Source: Cladocopium goreaui (taxonomy: Eukaryota; Sar; Dinophyceae; Suessiales; Symbiodiniaceae). From it: a stretch of DNA of 64,000 bases. Of this stretch, positions 55,823 through 64,000 are shown piece after piece. Position 1 is the stretch's first letter, and the number at the start of each line of letters is the position of its first letter. The stretch covers positions 67,039 to 131,038 of the forward strand of contig CAMXCT020001688.1 in NCBI GenBank assembly GCA_947184155.2, written 5' to 3'. Made by a program: the position numbers and the translations under genes. The notes under the pieces are model-generated. The model searched no databases and was not told the origin of the DNA. It saw only the letters and a program-made list of their open reading frames with translations.

Positions 55823-56035
55823 GCTGTTAATGCAGGCTACAGAAGTATTAGTTGAAAGCGCAAGGTTTCGATATTTTCACTACAGCTTCACCTACAAACG
55901 TCACATCTATTCAGCGAAACGCATCTTGTCCATTCGTTCACATCTGAGCCAAGGAATGTACAACGCACAATCCAATGCGAAGCATCTGCTCTTTCAGTTC
56001 GAAACTGAAAACACGACTCCTGAGTTTGACATACC

Positions 56036-56162
56036 AAATAAGCTCGGTACCATGATGCCGTGGATGACCTCAGTTGCAAACAAAGGTGCGCAAACATAGT
56101 TGCAATGGAAATGCTTAAAAATTGCAAAAGTGCACAAACAAAGGCTCAGTATTATGGTATCC
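56036..56162. repeat. Third copy of the GCTCGGTACCATGATG dispersed repeat
   Basis: Near-identical to 54360-54482 through AAATAAGCTCGGTACCATGA, the CCTCAGTTGCAAACAAAGG piece and AAAGTGCACAAACAAAGGCTC. Together with the following 56210-56360 fragment it repeats the order seen at 54360-54775, so a composite of about 400 bp was duplicated. Confidence 0.8.
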
Positions 56163-56547
56163 AAAAAACAACAAGTGAACGCAGTGAATGATTCCACAAA
56201 AACAAGTTCGATATCATGATGGCCTGGATGACACCTGTTTCACTGCATTTCTCCGATGTCCCTACGGGATCGAACAATCTTTACAGACAAACAACACTTG
56301 GCTACTGATTTAGCACGTTCGCCACGAACAGTTTCCTCAGGCGAACAGTGGTGCAAAGAAATTTGTGTACGCAGTGAATGATTCCACAATAACAAGTTCG
56401 GTATCATGATGGCATGGATGACACCTGTTTCACTGCATTTCTCCGATGTCCCTACAGGATCGAGCAATCTTTACAGACAAACAACACTTGGCTGCTGATT
56501 TTGCACGTTCGCCACGAACAGTTTCTCCAGGCGAACAGTGGTGCAAA

Positions 56548-57279
56548 TTAATTTGTGCACGCCGCACTCAGTTCCATGTGCCACTTGGCGCGCAAACCTT
56601 CCAGCTGCCACAAGGCCTCCAAGACATAGGGGCGATTGTGCCAAGGGCGCAAGGCAGGTCTTTTCTCAAGCAGCAACTGGACGGCATCCTCTGCAGGGTA
56701 CTTGTAACCCACGACGAGCCAAGCACATAAAACCCCAGCGCTTCGATTGATGCCTCCAAGGCAATGGAAGAGCACGTGCATGGATTCGCCACTGGTCACT
56801 GCCAGCATGGACTGTTTCCAGAGCTGGCCACAAACAATTTTCCACTGTTCCAAACAAGAAGCTACCAAGTCAGGGATTCGTTCCTCCCAACGGTGCGGCG
56901 GCTTCAATGTCGTGTCCTCCAAATGACACTTTACGTGATAGACCTTTTCTTGCTGGAAATACTGCGCCCAATCCTTTGGGGCGCCTCGAATCTCCATTTC
57001 ATTTGCGCACATGGTCACCACCACGGTGACCTTCACCGACAGAGTCTCGAAAATGTCTTCCAAGCTGCACGCCGCTTTGATGCTTCCAAGCAGCACCGAC
57101 GCTCGATCCGTAGGTTTGCAGATCACGGCAGCGTCCAATGGCCACTCCTCTATGGACCCGAAACTGTAAGGGTGCCAACGGGTAATGCGGTCCAGATCAT
57201 TCCAACATTCTTTGTCGGCGTAAGCCTTCCTGATATCTTCTTCGCGCTCCGCTCTCCACTCACGAGCGCTAGTGGTCAT
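56548..57279 (-). CDS. Dual-specificity protein phosphatase, 243 residues
   Basis: ATG at 57279 opens MTTSAREWRAEREED. The catalytic signature is HCLGGINRSAG (about residues 185-195), matching HCxxGxxRS of cysteine-dependent dual-specificity phosphatases: Cys is the nucleophile and Arg binds phosphate. A general-acid Asp would be expected 30-40 residues before it, near HLEDTTLKPPHRWEERIPD. LLEKRPALRPWHNRPYVLEAL after the loop matches the usual R-P...N..F.. helix. The product would remove phosphate from Ser/Thr/Tyr, or possibly RNA caps or lipids. There are no introns. The last ~25 codons and 3' flank are duplicated twice nearby (54545-54775, 56210-56360). Confidence 0.8.
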   Translation of the reverse strand: MTTSAREWRAEREEDIRKAYADKECWNDLDRITRWHPYSFGSIEEWPLDAAVICKPTDRASVLLGSIKAACSLEDIFETLSVKVTVVVTMCANEMEIRGAPKDWAQYFQQEKVYHVKCHLEDTTLKPPHRWEERIPDLVASCLEQWKIVCGQLWKQSMLAVTSGESMHVLFHCLGGINRSAGVLCAWLVVGYKYPAEDAVQLLLEKRPALRPWHNRPYVLEALWQLEGLRAKWHMELSAACTN

Positions 57280-57339
57280 GGCTGCCACTGTGATCGAACA
57301 AACGTTTCCTACCTTGAACACGACGCAAGCTATTTAACA

Positions 57340-57965
57340 AATCCGCATGCACAATGCGCAACTACAGATCATTGATCCGCAAGCCACGCGAGCGACGACA
57401 ATGCAAGCACAATGCAAGAAAAAAACTACCTCCCGCGGCAACGAAGTGCAAATGCACAACTACAGGTCATTGTTTCAATCTACAGGTACAGCACGCAACG
57501 ATGCCTTCAACCACAGGTGCGCTAAGGTCCAGCTGCGTACTTACTTCCAAGTGTGACACTGAGTTGCAGGCCACACTCGATGCCATGATGCTGTAGAACC
57601 ACTGCTGTTTCCAGCCCTCCTCCATGGCATGCGTAACAAAAACTGCCATACGAGCATATACGAATATCAAGACAGATTACCCAAAAAAACAGCTCCATAC
57701 CATGATGTCGAGGATCTCACATGTTCACGCGTTTTCATATGGAAAATCTCATAGAATTCACCAAATAAGCTCGGTACCGTGATGCAGTGGATGACCTTAG
57801 TTGCACGACTTTCTCTGTACAGTGAAACTGTAAGCAAAGGATAACAAAAGCGCGCAAACGAATGCATAGCATGATGGCACGGATGACACCCTTTTCATTG
57901 CATTTCGCTCGATGCACGGACAGTCCCTGTAGCATCGAGCCCGTCAAAATTCCGTGTTTAACAGA
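57340..57965. other. Intergenic region with dispersed repeats and a hairpin motif
   Basis: No gene. It contains partial GCTCGGTACC repeats (57690, 57763) and, at about 57913-57938, GATGCACGGACAGTCCCTGT followed by AGCATC, a hairpin whose ends GATGC/GCATC pair. Confidence 0.6.
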
Positions 57966-58536
57966 TCATTCGTCATTGGCTCGCACTTCCCATTGGATGG
58001 ACAGCAACTCGGGATCCTTGGCCCAACGCGCATCCGACACCACAGATTGAAAGGTCGGGCTTGCACGAAGCCAGCGGCTCCACTGTCTATTCACTCTGCA
58101 TAGGTTGTACCACCCGCAAAGTGAGATCCAAGCCAGAATCACCTGGAAACAATGCAAGTCCAGGCGGGCCAACACTGGAGCTGCCAACTTTGCGTCAAGC
58201 TTGGGAAGCCAGAATTCAGCCAGCATGTGTTTACCAACACTGGAAGGGCGAGCGACAAGAGAGACCACAGAATTCTCATCCGCAAGCTCACGAAGGATAG
58301 TCAAACTCTCACGAGCCGCGAATTGGCGATGACCTTCCGCTGCAATGCAAATGTGTCTTTTGCCACAACGTCCTCCATGATGTGTTTCTATGCGACCAAC
58401 CAAGTTGCCCAGTAAATTCCCCACAGTCATCCACTGCAGTAAATGCTCTTGGTATAAGAGATCGACACTGGCATCCCGTGGGTCCATGTCGAATAGAAAA
58501 TGAAACGCAGGAAGGGCACTCAGCTGCTGGAGAGGC
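57966..58536 (-). CDS. F-box-like gene, 3' part, split by an inserted element
   Basis: The frame is open from the element edge (58536) through ATG 58487 (MDPRDASVDLLYQEH) to the stop at 57966. Near the end, VILAWISLCGWYNLCRVNRQW and SRWLRASPTFQSV have the W-x-x-L/C-R-V-x-R-x-W layout of an F-box-like module. Rejoined to 59283-59057 with one copy of the TG duplication removed, the gene gives 265 codons without a stop. Whether the current locus is dead, uses ATG 58487, or splices the element out cannot be told from sequence. Confidence 0.6.
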
Positions 58537-58538
58537 CA

Positions 58539-59056
58539 CCCAATAGATGAGATACCCTTATTTTCTAACTATTCTCCTTGTTTTCACAAAATAGGCTATA
58601 TACAGAAAATAGTCTTTAAAAAAAATAACTATTTAGTTAAATCTATGATTGAGAAATCGGTCTATTTTTACAAAATCGGCAGATTTTTCCCGGGACAGGG
58701 GGGTCGTAGTTTGGTAGAAAGTCGGTCGGACTTTCGCCCCTTGTTTGCAGGCGTGGGTCGGAGTTTGGTGAAGGTTTGAAGATTGATTTTTGCAACCCCT
58801 TCAGCATTTCCACGCATTGGCGTCGTACTTTGGTCAGACTTTGGTCGGAGTTTGGCCCCAAATAGAAATTATCTATTTCCTAGGAAATAGACTATTTCCT
58901 AGGAAATAGGCCCAAAAAAATCTAACTATTAGTTAAATGTGTTTTTCAAAAATCTATCTATTTTTCAACCCCCCCAAATCTACCAATTCTATCTAAATAG
59001 ACTACTTCTTGTGAAATAGGTTATAGTCAGAAAATAAACTATTTCAATCTATTGGG
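58539..59056. mobile_element. 518-bp inverted-repeat element with 2-bp target duplication
   Basis: Both ends read CCCAATAGAT inward, followed by related GAGATACCC.TATTTTCT and TGAAATAGTTTATTTTCT, so the imperfect terminal inverted repeat is about 38 bp. CA flanks both sides (58537-58538 and 59057-59058). The interior has AACTATTTAGTTAAAT words, CCTAGGAAATAG repeats and GTCGGAGTTTGGT repeats, with no transposase frame. This is a non-autonomous, MITE-like element. Its removal restores an open frame across the interrupted gene. Confidence 0.7.
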
Positions 59057-59283
59057 CAGATGCTCAAACGAAAACAAATCTCTACCGACATGGGCTGCGT
59101 CTCCGCCAAGTTCGGCGACACGTGTTCATGGACAGCTGACAGTATCAAACCAGGCCGTTCTCTTCGATGGAGATAGATGTCATCCAGACGACGACGCAAG
59201 GCGCCGGGTTCCATGTCAGCAGCTATAATCCCGCCGATGTCAAAGCAATTAAAACTGCAGTCCACACCAAGTAATTTCACCAT
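59057..59283 (-). CDS. F-box-like gene, 5' part
   Basis: ATG at 59283 opens MVKLLGVDCSFNCFDIGG and continues ALRRRLDDIYLHRRERPGL and HEHVSPNLAETQPMSVEIC to the element border. In the current sequence the frame stops 4 codons into the element. I recognise no domain in this half. Confidence 0.55.
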
Positions 59284-59284
59284 G

Positions 59285-59720
59285 AAAAATTCTTACATGC
59301 TATGATGCCGTGGATCACATATGTAACAATAGTTTACAGACACAGACTGCAAGATCAGAACATGCATTTCAGAGAGATGCATCACCGCATTTTTTCCATG
59401 ATCACCAACTGCATTACTTATTTCCAAGTGTGACACTGCATTGCAAGACGAACACTTCACAGATGTCGTCGATCACACTTGTTCTCGATCCTTCTCAAAT
59501 CGCCAATAAAGCTCGGTACCATGATGCTGTCAAAAACACATGTTATATGACTGATTTATGAATAGTTCTACAAAAGTGGTGCCATGCTGCAGTGGAATGC
59601 CATGATGCTGTCGATGACATCATTTGAAAGAGAGGCGCATCGCCGCAGTGTTCAGGACGCAACACACTTTCTGCGACCCTCCACAACACGGACATTTCCT
59701 AGCCAGAAATACCACGCTGG
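59285..59720. other. Intergenic, no gene seen
   Basis: Contains two short GCTCGGTACCATGATG-type pieces (59505, 59580). No frame is supported. Confidence 0.45.
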
Positions 59721-59825
59721 TATCACGACCGTCTTACCCCCCCCAGGGGGTGAAAAATGTAACATACATTTTTGGAGTGCCATTATGCAGGGTTTCGAGA
59801 CCCTGGCTATATACCACATATATCC

Positions 59826-60658
59826 ACATATATGTATTAAATTTCACGAGCTCCTGGGATTTTGTGATTTTTAGGGATTATTGGATATCAAGGTCAAGAT
59901 GCAATATTTGGTGCAGTGTACGCGCACAAGGGTGGCACCAAAAAACTTAAGCGTCATGGTTTGCACGGGTTTGCACTGGATCAGCCTTCCATAAATGGAA
60001 GTGGTCCAATTAATCGTTCAGAAAAAATGAAACGGTCGGAAACGGTCGGAAACGGTCGGAAACATGATCAGGCCAAAACTTGTTCAACCCGCATTTTTTT
60101 TTAAATAAGCATTTCCGCGCAACGCCGTTTTTTTTTTGAAGGTCCAAAGGTGTCCAAGGGGAAACGGTTGGAAACAGTCGGAGATCGCACCTTCGCTCGG
60201 CAAAAAAGACATGTTTTTACAGAATTTTCAAACATGTTTCATGAACATATGCTACAAAACAACTACTTTTTTGCCGAGCGAAGGTGCGATCTCCGACTGT
60301 TTCCAACCGTTTCCCCTTGGACACCTTTGGACCTTCAAAAAAAAAACGGCGTTGCGCGGAAATGCTTATTTAAAAAAAAATGCGGGTTGAACAAGTTTTG
60401 GCCTGATCATGTTTCCGACCGTTTCCGACTGTTTCCGACCGTTTCCGACCGTTTCATTTTTTCTGAACGATTAATTGGACCACTTCCATTTATGGAAGGC
60501 TGGTCCAGTGCAAACCCGTGCAAACCATGACGCTTAAGTTTTTTGGTGCCACCCTTGTGCGCGTACACTGCACCAAATATTGCATCTTGACCTTGATATC
60601 CAATAATCCCTAAAAATCACAAAATCCCAGGAGCTCGTGAAATTTAATACATATATGT
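59826..60658. repeat. Giant hairpin: 383/393-bp inverted arms, 57-bp loop
   Basis: 59826-60208 and 60266-60658 are reverse complements with very few mismatches. The 10-bp length difference is one unit of a CGGAAACGGT microrepeat, with three copies on the left and four on the right. The loop is 60209-60265. The arms contain no credible gene. Confidence 0.9.
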
Positions 60659-61018
60659 AGGTTGTTTTACCCAAATTCATAAAGTAAACGTAAAAATGTT
60701 ACATTACATTTTTAGGCTGGGTAAACAAATGTATAAATCAAATGTGTAAAGATAAACCTCAAAAATGTATGTTACATTTTTTGGGTGGTTTGAATAGAAA
60801 ATCACAAGATCCGACTTCCCAACCTGAAAAATGTATGTTACATTTTTGGGGTGTTTGATGTATTCCCAAATATGTCCAAATATGTCCAAACATTGGCATT
60901 GGAATCAAACACAATATCAGTATAATATATCAGAATGATTCAGAATGTAGAATGGGGATGAATGGGGAGGATATGGTAGGTTAATGTAGGTTATGGTAGG
61001 GCTATGTAGAGCTATAAG

Positions 61019-61310
61019 GGGGTTATAGGGCAGGGTGGGTGCACCCCCCCCAACCTTGGATGGGCACAGCTGGGGGGGGGGGGGGTGCACCCGCCCCCCT
61101 TATGGAATGGGAACAGCTGGGGGGGGGGTGGTGCATCTCCCATGGTCTGAAGGTAAGCTGGGGGTGGTGGATATTTAGGCTTTGAGGTAGGGGATGGTGC
61201 GTTGTGCAGGAAGATGATACTAGCAAGGCTGGAGGGGGGGGTGGTGCAGCCACTTCTAGCTTGAGCGGGCTTGGAGCAAGGGTTGGGGGGGGGGGAAGGA
61301 CCCAAAAAAG
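61019..61310. repeat. G-run cluster
   Basis: At least six runs of seven or more G, separated by TGCACC, ACAGCT and GTGGTGCA words, on the plus strand. It is a strong candidate for G-quadruplex formation. Proline-rich minus-strand frames here are artefacts of the runs. Confidence 0.85.
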
Positions 61311-61683
61311 TAACATATATTTTTTGGGTACCCCACGGAGATATGTTACAATTTCTACCCCCTAGGGTCCCCCCAAACAATATTTCCGTGGCTGTTCATG
61401 GGGGGGGGCTTGGAAAATGTAACATAGCAGGTGTACCCCCGTGCAATGCCATGTTACATTTTTTACCTCCCCCCCCAAACTCCTATATTTCTAGGGGTGG
61501 TATAAAAATGTAATAATGTATGTTACATTTTTTACCCCCTGGGGGGGGTCAGGGGCGCCAAGAGGGTAGTGATACGCTGGTTGAAATTAAAAAAATGCCG
61601 TGGTGCAAAGAATCACGCTGCGTGATGCACGGACAGTCCCTGTAGCATCACCGTCAGCAATGATTTTGCAACTAAAAAACAAA

Positions 61684-63600
61684 CTACCACTTGGCACTCT
61701 TCACTTTCAAGGGCGTTTCCTCAACCAGGTCGACGGCGTGTCTTTTTTTCGAAGAAATCATCTGCACAGCTGCGGTGGCGGCACGCTCGGCCATGATCGC
61801 TTTCACCTGTTCCTCCGATTGCAATTTGAAGACTCTTTCCGCAACCAAAACCATCATCCTACAACATTGCACCATGTAACAAACATTCAAATTCGGTCAC
61901 AAAAACAACTCATGTCAAAACACATTTTTTGGTTGAACCCAACCTCCGTGGCGGGTTCCAAGACTTTCATCAACGAGCTGCGCAGCTCTGCTACAGGCAG
62001 CCAATTCCGGTTGGAACGTGTCTTCACACCACCCGCAGTAGCCAGGACTCGAAGCTGATGAGCTGGTATTTCCGACAAAGAACGACTGAGCCACTCCTTG
62101 CCCTGTGAAACAGCTCCAAGGCGAAGTTCTTCCAATTTGGCAGCCGATGCCTCGTCCACCTACGGCATCCGACACACTGCCACCACAAAACAACAATCAT
62201 CCTACAACATAGCACCATGTGACAAACAGTCAAATTCGGTCACAAAAACAACATTATGTCAAAACACATTTTTTGGTTGAACCCAACCTCCGTGGAGGGT
62301 TCCAAGACTTTCATCAACGAGCTGCGCAGCTCTGCTACAGGCAGCCAATTCCGCTTGGAACGTGTCTTCACACCACCCGCAGTAGCCAGGACTCGAAGCT
62401 GATGAGCTGGTATTTCCGACAAACAAACGACTGAGCCACTCCTTGCCCTGTGAAACAGCTCCAAGGCGAAGTTCTTCCAATTTGGCAGCCGATGCCTCGT
62501 CCACCTACGGCATTCGACACACTGCCACCACAAAACAACAATCATCCTACAACATCGCACTATGTGACAAACAGTCAAATTCGGTCACAAAAACAACTGA
62601 TATCAAAACACATTTTTTGGTTGAACCCAACCTCCGTGGAGGGTTCCAAGACTTTCATCAACGAGCTGCGCAGCTCTGCTACAGGCAGCCAATTCCGGTT
62701 GGAACGTGTCTTCACACCACCCGCAGTAGCCAGGACTCGAAGCTGATGAGCTGGTATTTCCGACAAAGAACGACTGAGCCACTCCTTGTCCTGTGAAACA
62801 GCTCCAAGGCGAAGTTCTTCCAATTTGGCAGCCGATGCCTCGTCCACCTACGGCATCCGACACACTGCCACCACAAAACAACAATCATCCTACAACATCG
62901 CACTATGTGACAAACAGTCCAATTCGGTCACAAAAACAACTTATGTCAAAACACATTTTTTGGTTGAACCCAACCTCCCCGTGGAGGGTTCCAAGACTTT
63001 CATCAACGAGCTGCGCAGCTCTGCTACAGGCAGCCAATTCCGGTTGGAACGTGTCTTCACACCACCCGCAGTAGCCAGGACTCGAAGCTCGTCTCTTCCT
63101 ATTTCCGACAAAGAACGACTCCTTGCCCTGTGAAACAGCTCCTAAGCGAAGTTCTTCCAATTTGGCAGCGGATGCCTCGTCCAACTACGGCATCCGACAC
63201 ACTGCCACCACAAAACAACAATCATCCTACAACATTGCACCATGTGACAAACATGCAACTTTCGTCACAGTCCTATTCTGCCCCACTGGACCTGCATGCG
63301 TGGTGCCAAGACATCCAGCAATCGAGCGCGCAGCTCTCCCACCGCAGGCCACTTCCTGTCCGGTCCACGGCCAACATTCCGAGCACGTGCCATTTTGCGA
63401 AGCTCCATGACAGAAATTTCTGCCAGGGCATCCTGGAGCCATTCACGACCCCTGGTCACAGCACTGCGACGCAGCTCCTGCAACCGAATTTCCACGGCAT
63501 CGGACGACGCGGACGACGCGGTCGCATGCTCCATTCGCACGGACATTCCCTTCAGCAAATGAAACAGCGAACACAAAATGTCCACAAACGTCACGGGTGC
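61684..63600 (-). CDS. Gene with a tandemly duplicated 216-bp exon
   Basis: The 5'-most exon seen (about 63575 to 63285) opens after CTGAAG|GGAATG and reads MSVRMEHATASSASSDAVEI, then LQELRRSAVTRGREWLQD and MARARNVGRGPDRKWP, ending ATGCAG|GTCCAG. Four further exons follow at 344-bp spacing (near 63190-62980, 62850-62640, 62507-62292 and 62162-61947). Each opens after CGTAG|GTGGACGAG with VDEASAAKLEELRLGAVS and closes CACGGAG|GTTGGG, 72 codons, phase 0 at both ends. The 63-kb copy has lost part of the LSRSLSEIPAHQ segment. A last exon (to 61684) reads FKLQSEEQVKAIMAERAAT and ends KVKSAKW. The unit (A-H-Q-L-R-x-L-A...W-x-P-V-A-E-L-R) resembles a SAP/HeH-type small helical domain. That is inference. 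The joint to the last exon is not resolved in phase. Confidence 0.65.
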
Positions 63601-63618
63601 GTGACTTGAACCAAACAT

Positions 63619-64000
63619 TTTGCATTCAGAAATTCCGAGACATGCATATCTGTTCGCTTGATTTCAAAACAATGCCATGACATGCTTGATTTCAAAACAA
63701 AATTGAACGGTACAAAATTGAACGGTACAATGATTCCCGTAGTATTTTTTTGTCCACTGCTCATGCATTTCAATGAAAACATCACATATATTTTTTTTCG
63801 TGCTATACATCACATAGATCCACTGCATCGTAAACAAACACTGACATTGTCACAATGCAATTCTCGAGATCTCACGGACAGCCCCTACAGAAACCTCGAG
63901 AAGTGCCAGAAATGTTAAAGATACCTGTTTGCCAATCGTCACTTGTTTCACGAACATTCAGCGTACATATAAGAATATGGATGTTCACTCTGTGCACAAT
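63619..64000. other. Right edge, no gene seen
   Basis: Contains a short direct repeat (GATTTCAAAACAA and AATTGAACGGTACAA, each twice, 63660-63730) and a hairpin-flanked CACGGACAGCCCCTACAG at about 63873, a variant of the motif at 57913 and 61622. Confidence 0.5.

Larger units (their letters stand above)
59721..61574. mobile_element. 1.85-kb non-autonomous DNA transposon with terminal inverted repeats and CGCTGG duplication
   Basis: Inward from both ends the sequence reads TATCAC(G/T)ACC(G/C)TCTT, then, after a length difference of about 10 bp, CCCCCCCCAGGGGGT and AAAAATGTAACATACATT (59736-59774 and the reverse complement at 61513-61550). CGCTGG occurs directly outside both ends (59715-59720, 61575-61580), consistent with a target-site duplication. 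The interior holds the giant hairpin, repeated ATGTAACATACAT palindromes and G-runs. No transposase frame is present. Confidence 0.75.

Noticed and set aside
60150..60530. Plus-strand frame of 126 codons
   Set aside because: Lies entirely inside the giant hairpin. The same peptides appear from the other arm on the opposite strand.
61012..61380. Proline-rich minus-strand frame
   Set aside because: Arises from G-runs within the 1.85-kb transposon, with no start or splice support.

Overview
The window is nuclear DNA of a eukaryote, most likely a dinoflagellate (a symbiodiniacean or close relative). The grounds are: dozens of copies of a motif that mirrors the dinoflagellate spliced-leader core (AGCCATTTTGGCTCA); split genes with AG|G acceptors and some junctions that fit GC rather than GT donors; long runs of genes on one strand; very low-complexity introns; and protein families familiar from dinoflagellates. 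There are no bacterial-style operons, and I recognise no tRNA or rRNA gene.

Layout. (1) 1-1.3 kb: the end of a minus-strand gene and a ~75-bp tandem repeat. (2) 1.3-1.9 kb: an outer inverted arm, matched in reverse orientation at 53.03-53.12 kb. (3) 1.9-13.85 kb: a compact plus-strand block of seven genes, separated by arrays of the AGCC-n-GGCTCA motif and ending in a CACTA/Plavaka-like transposase relative. Four of its genes are strikingly poor in CpG and two carry stops or frameshifts, so I read it as a decaying multigene mobile element. (4) 13.86-52.85 kb: a 39-kb interval bounded by a perfect 25-bp inverted repeat next to (TA)n tracts. Inside, all genes are on the minus strand: a multi-exon helical protein of unknown function (about 16.3-25 kb), a C5-cytosine DNA methyltransferase (28.3-31.8 kb), two lineage-specific transposon-like genes (35.4-38 kb and 39.6-42.7 kb) and further exons up to 50.3 kb. 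(5) 53-59.3 kb: minisatellites, then small minus-strand genes including a dual-specificity phosphatase and an F-box-like gene interrupted by a 518-bp inverted-repeat element. (6) 59.7-61.6 kb: a 1.85-kb non-autonomous DNA transposon containing a giant hairpin. (7) 61.7-63.6 kb: a gene whose 216-bp exon is tandemly duplicated.

How it fits together. The region is a nest of mobile elements. The 12-kb block appears to have entered the left arm of the larger inverted structure at its (TA)n tract, because the right arm has the same order of landmarks in about 0.2 kb. Exon boundaries come from reading frames and splice dinucleotides only, so gene models in the 16-50 kb interval are fragments rather than finished transcripts.
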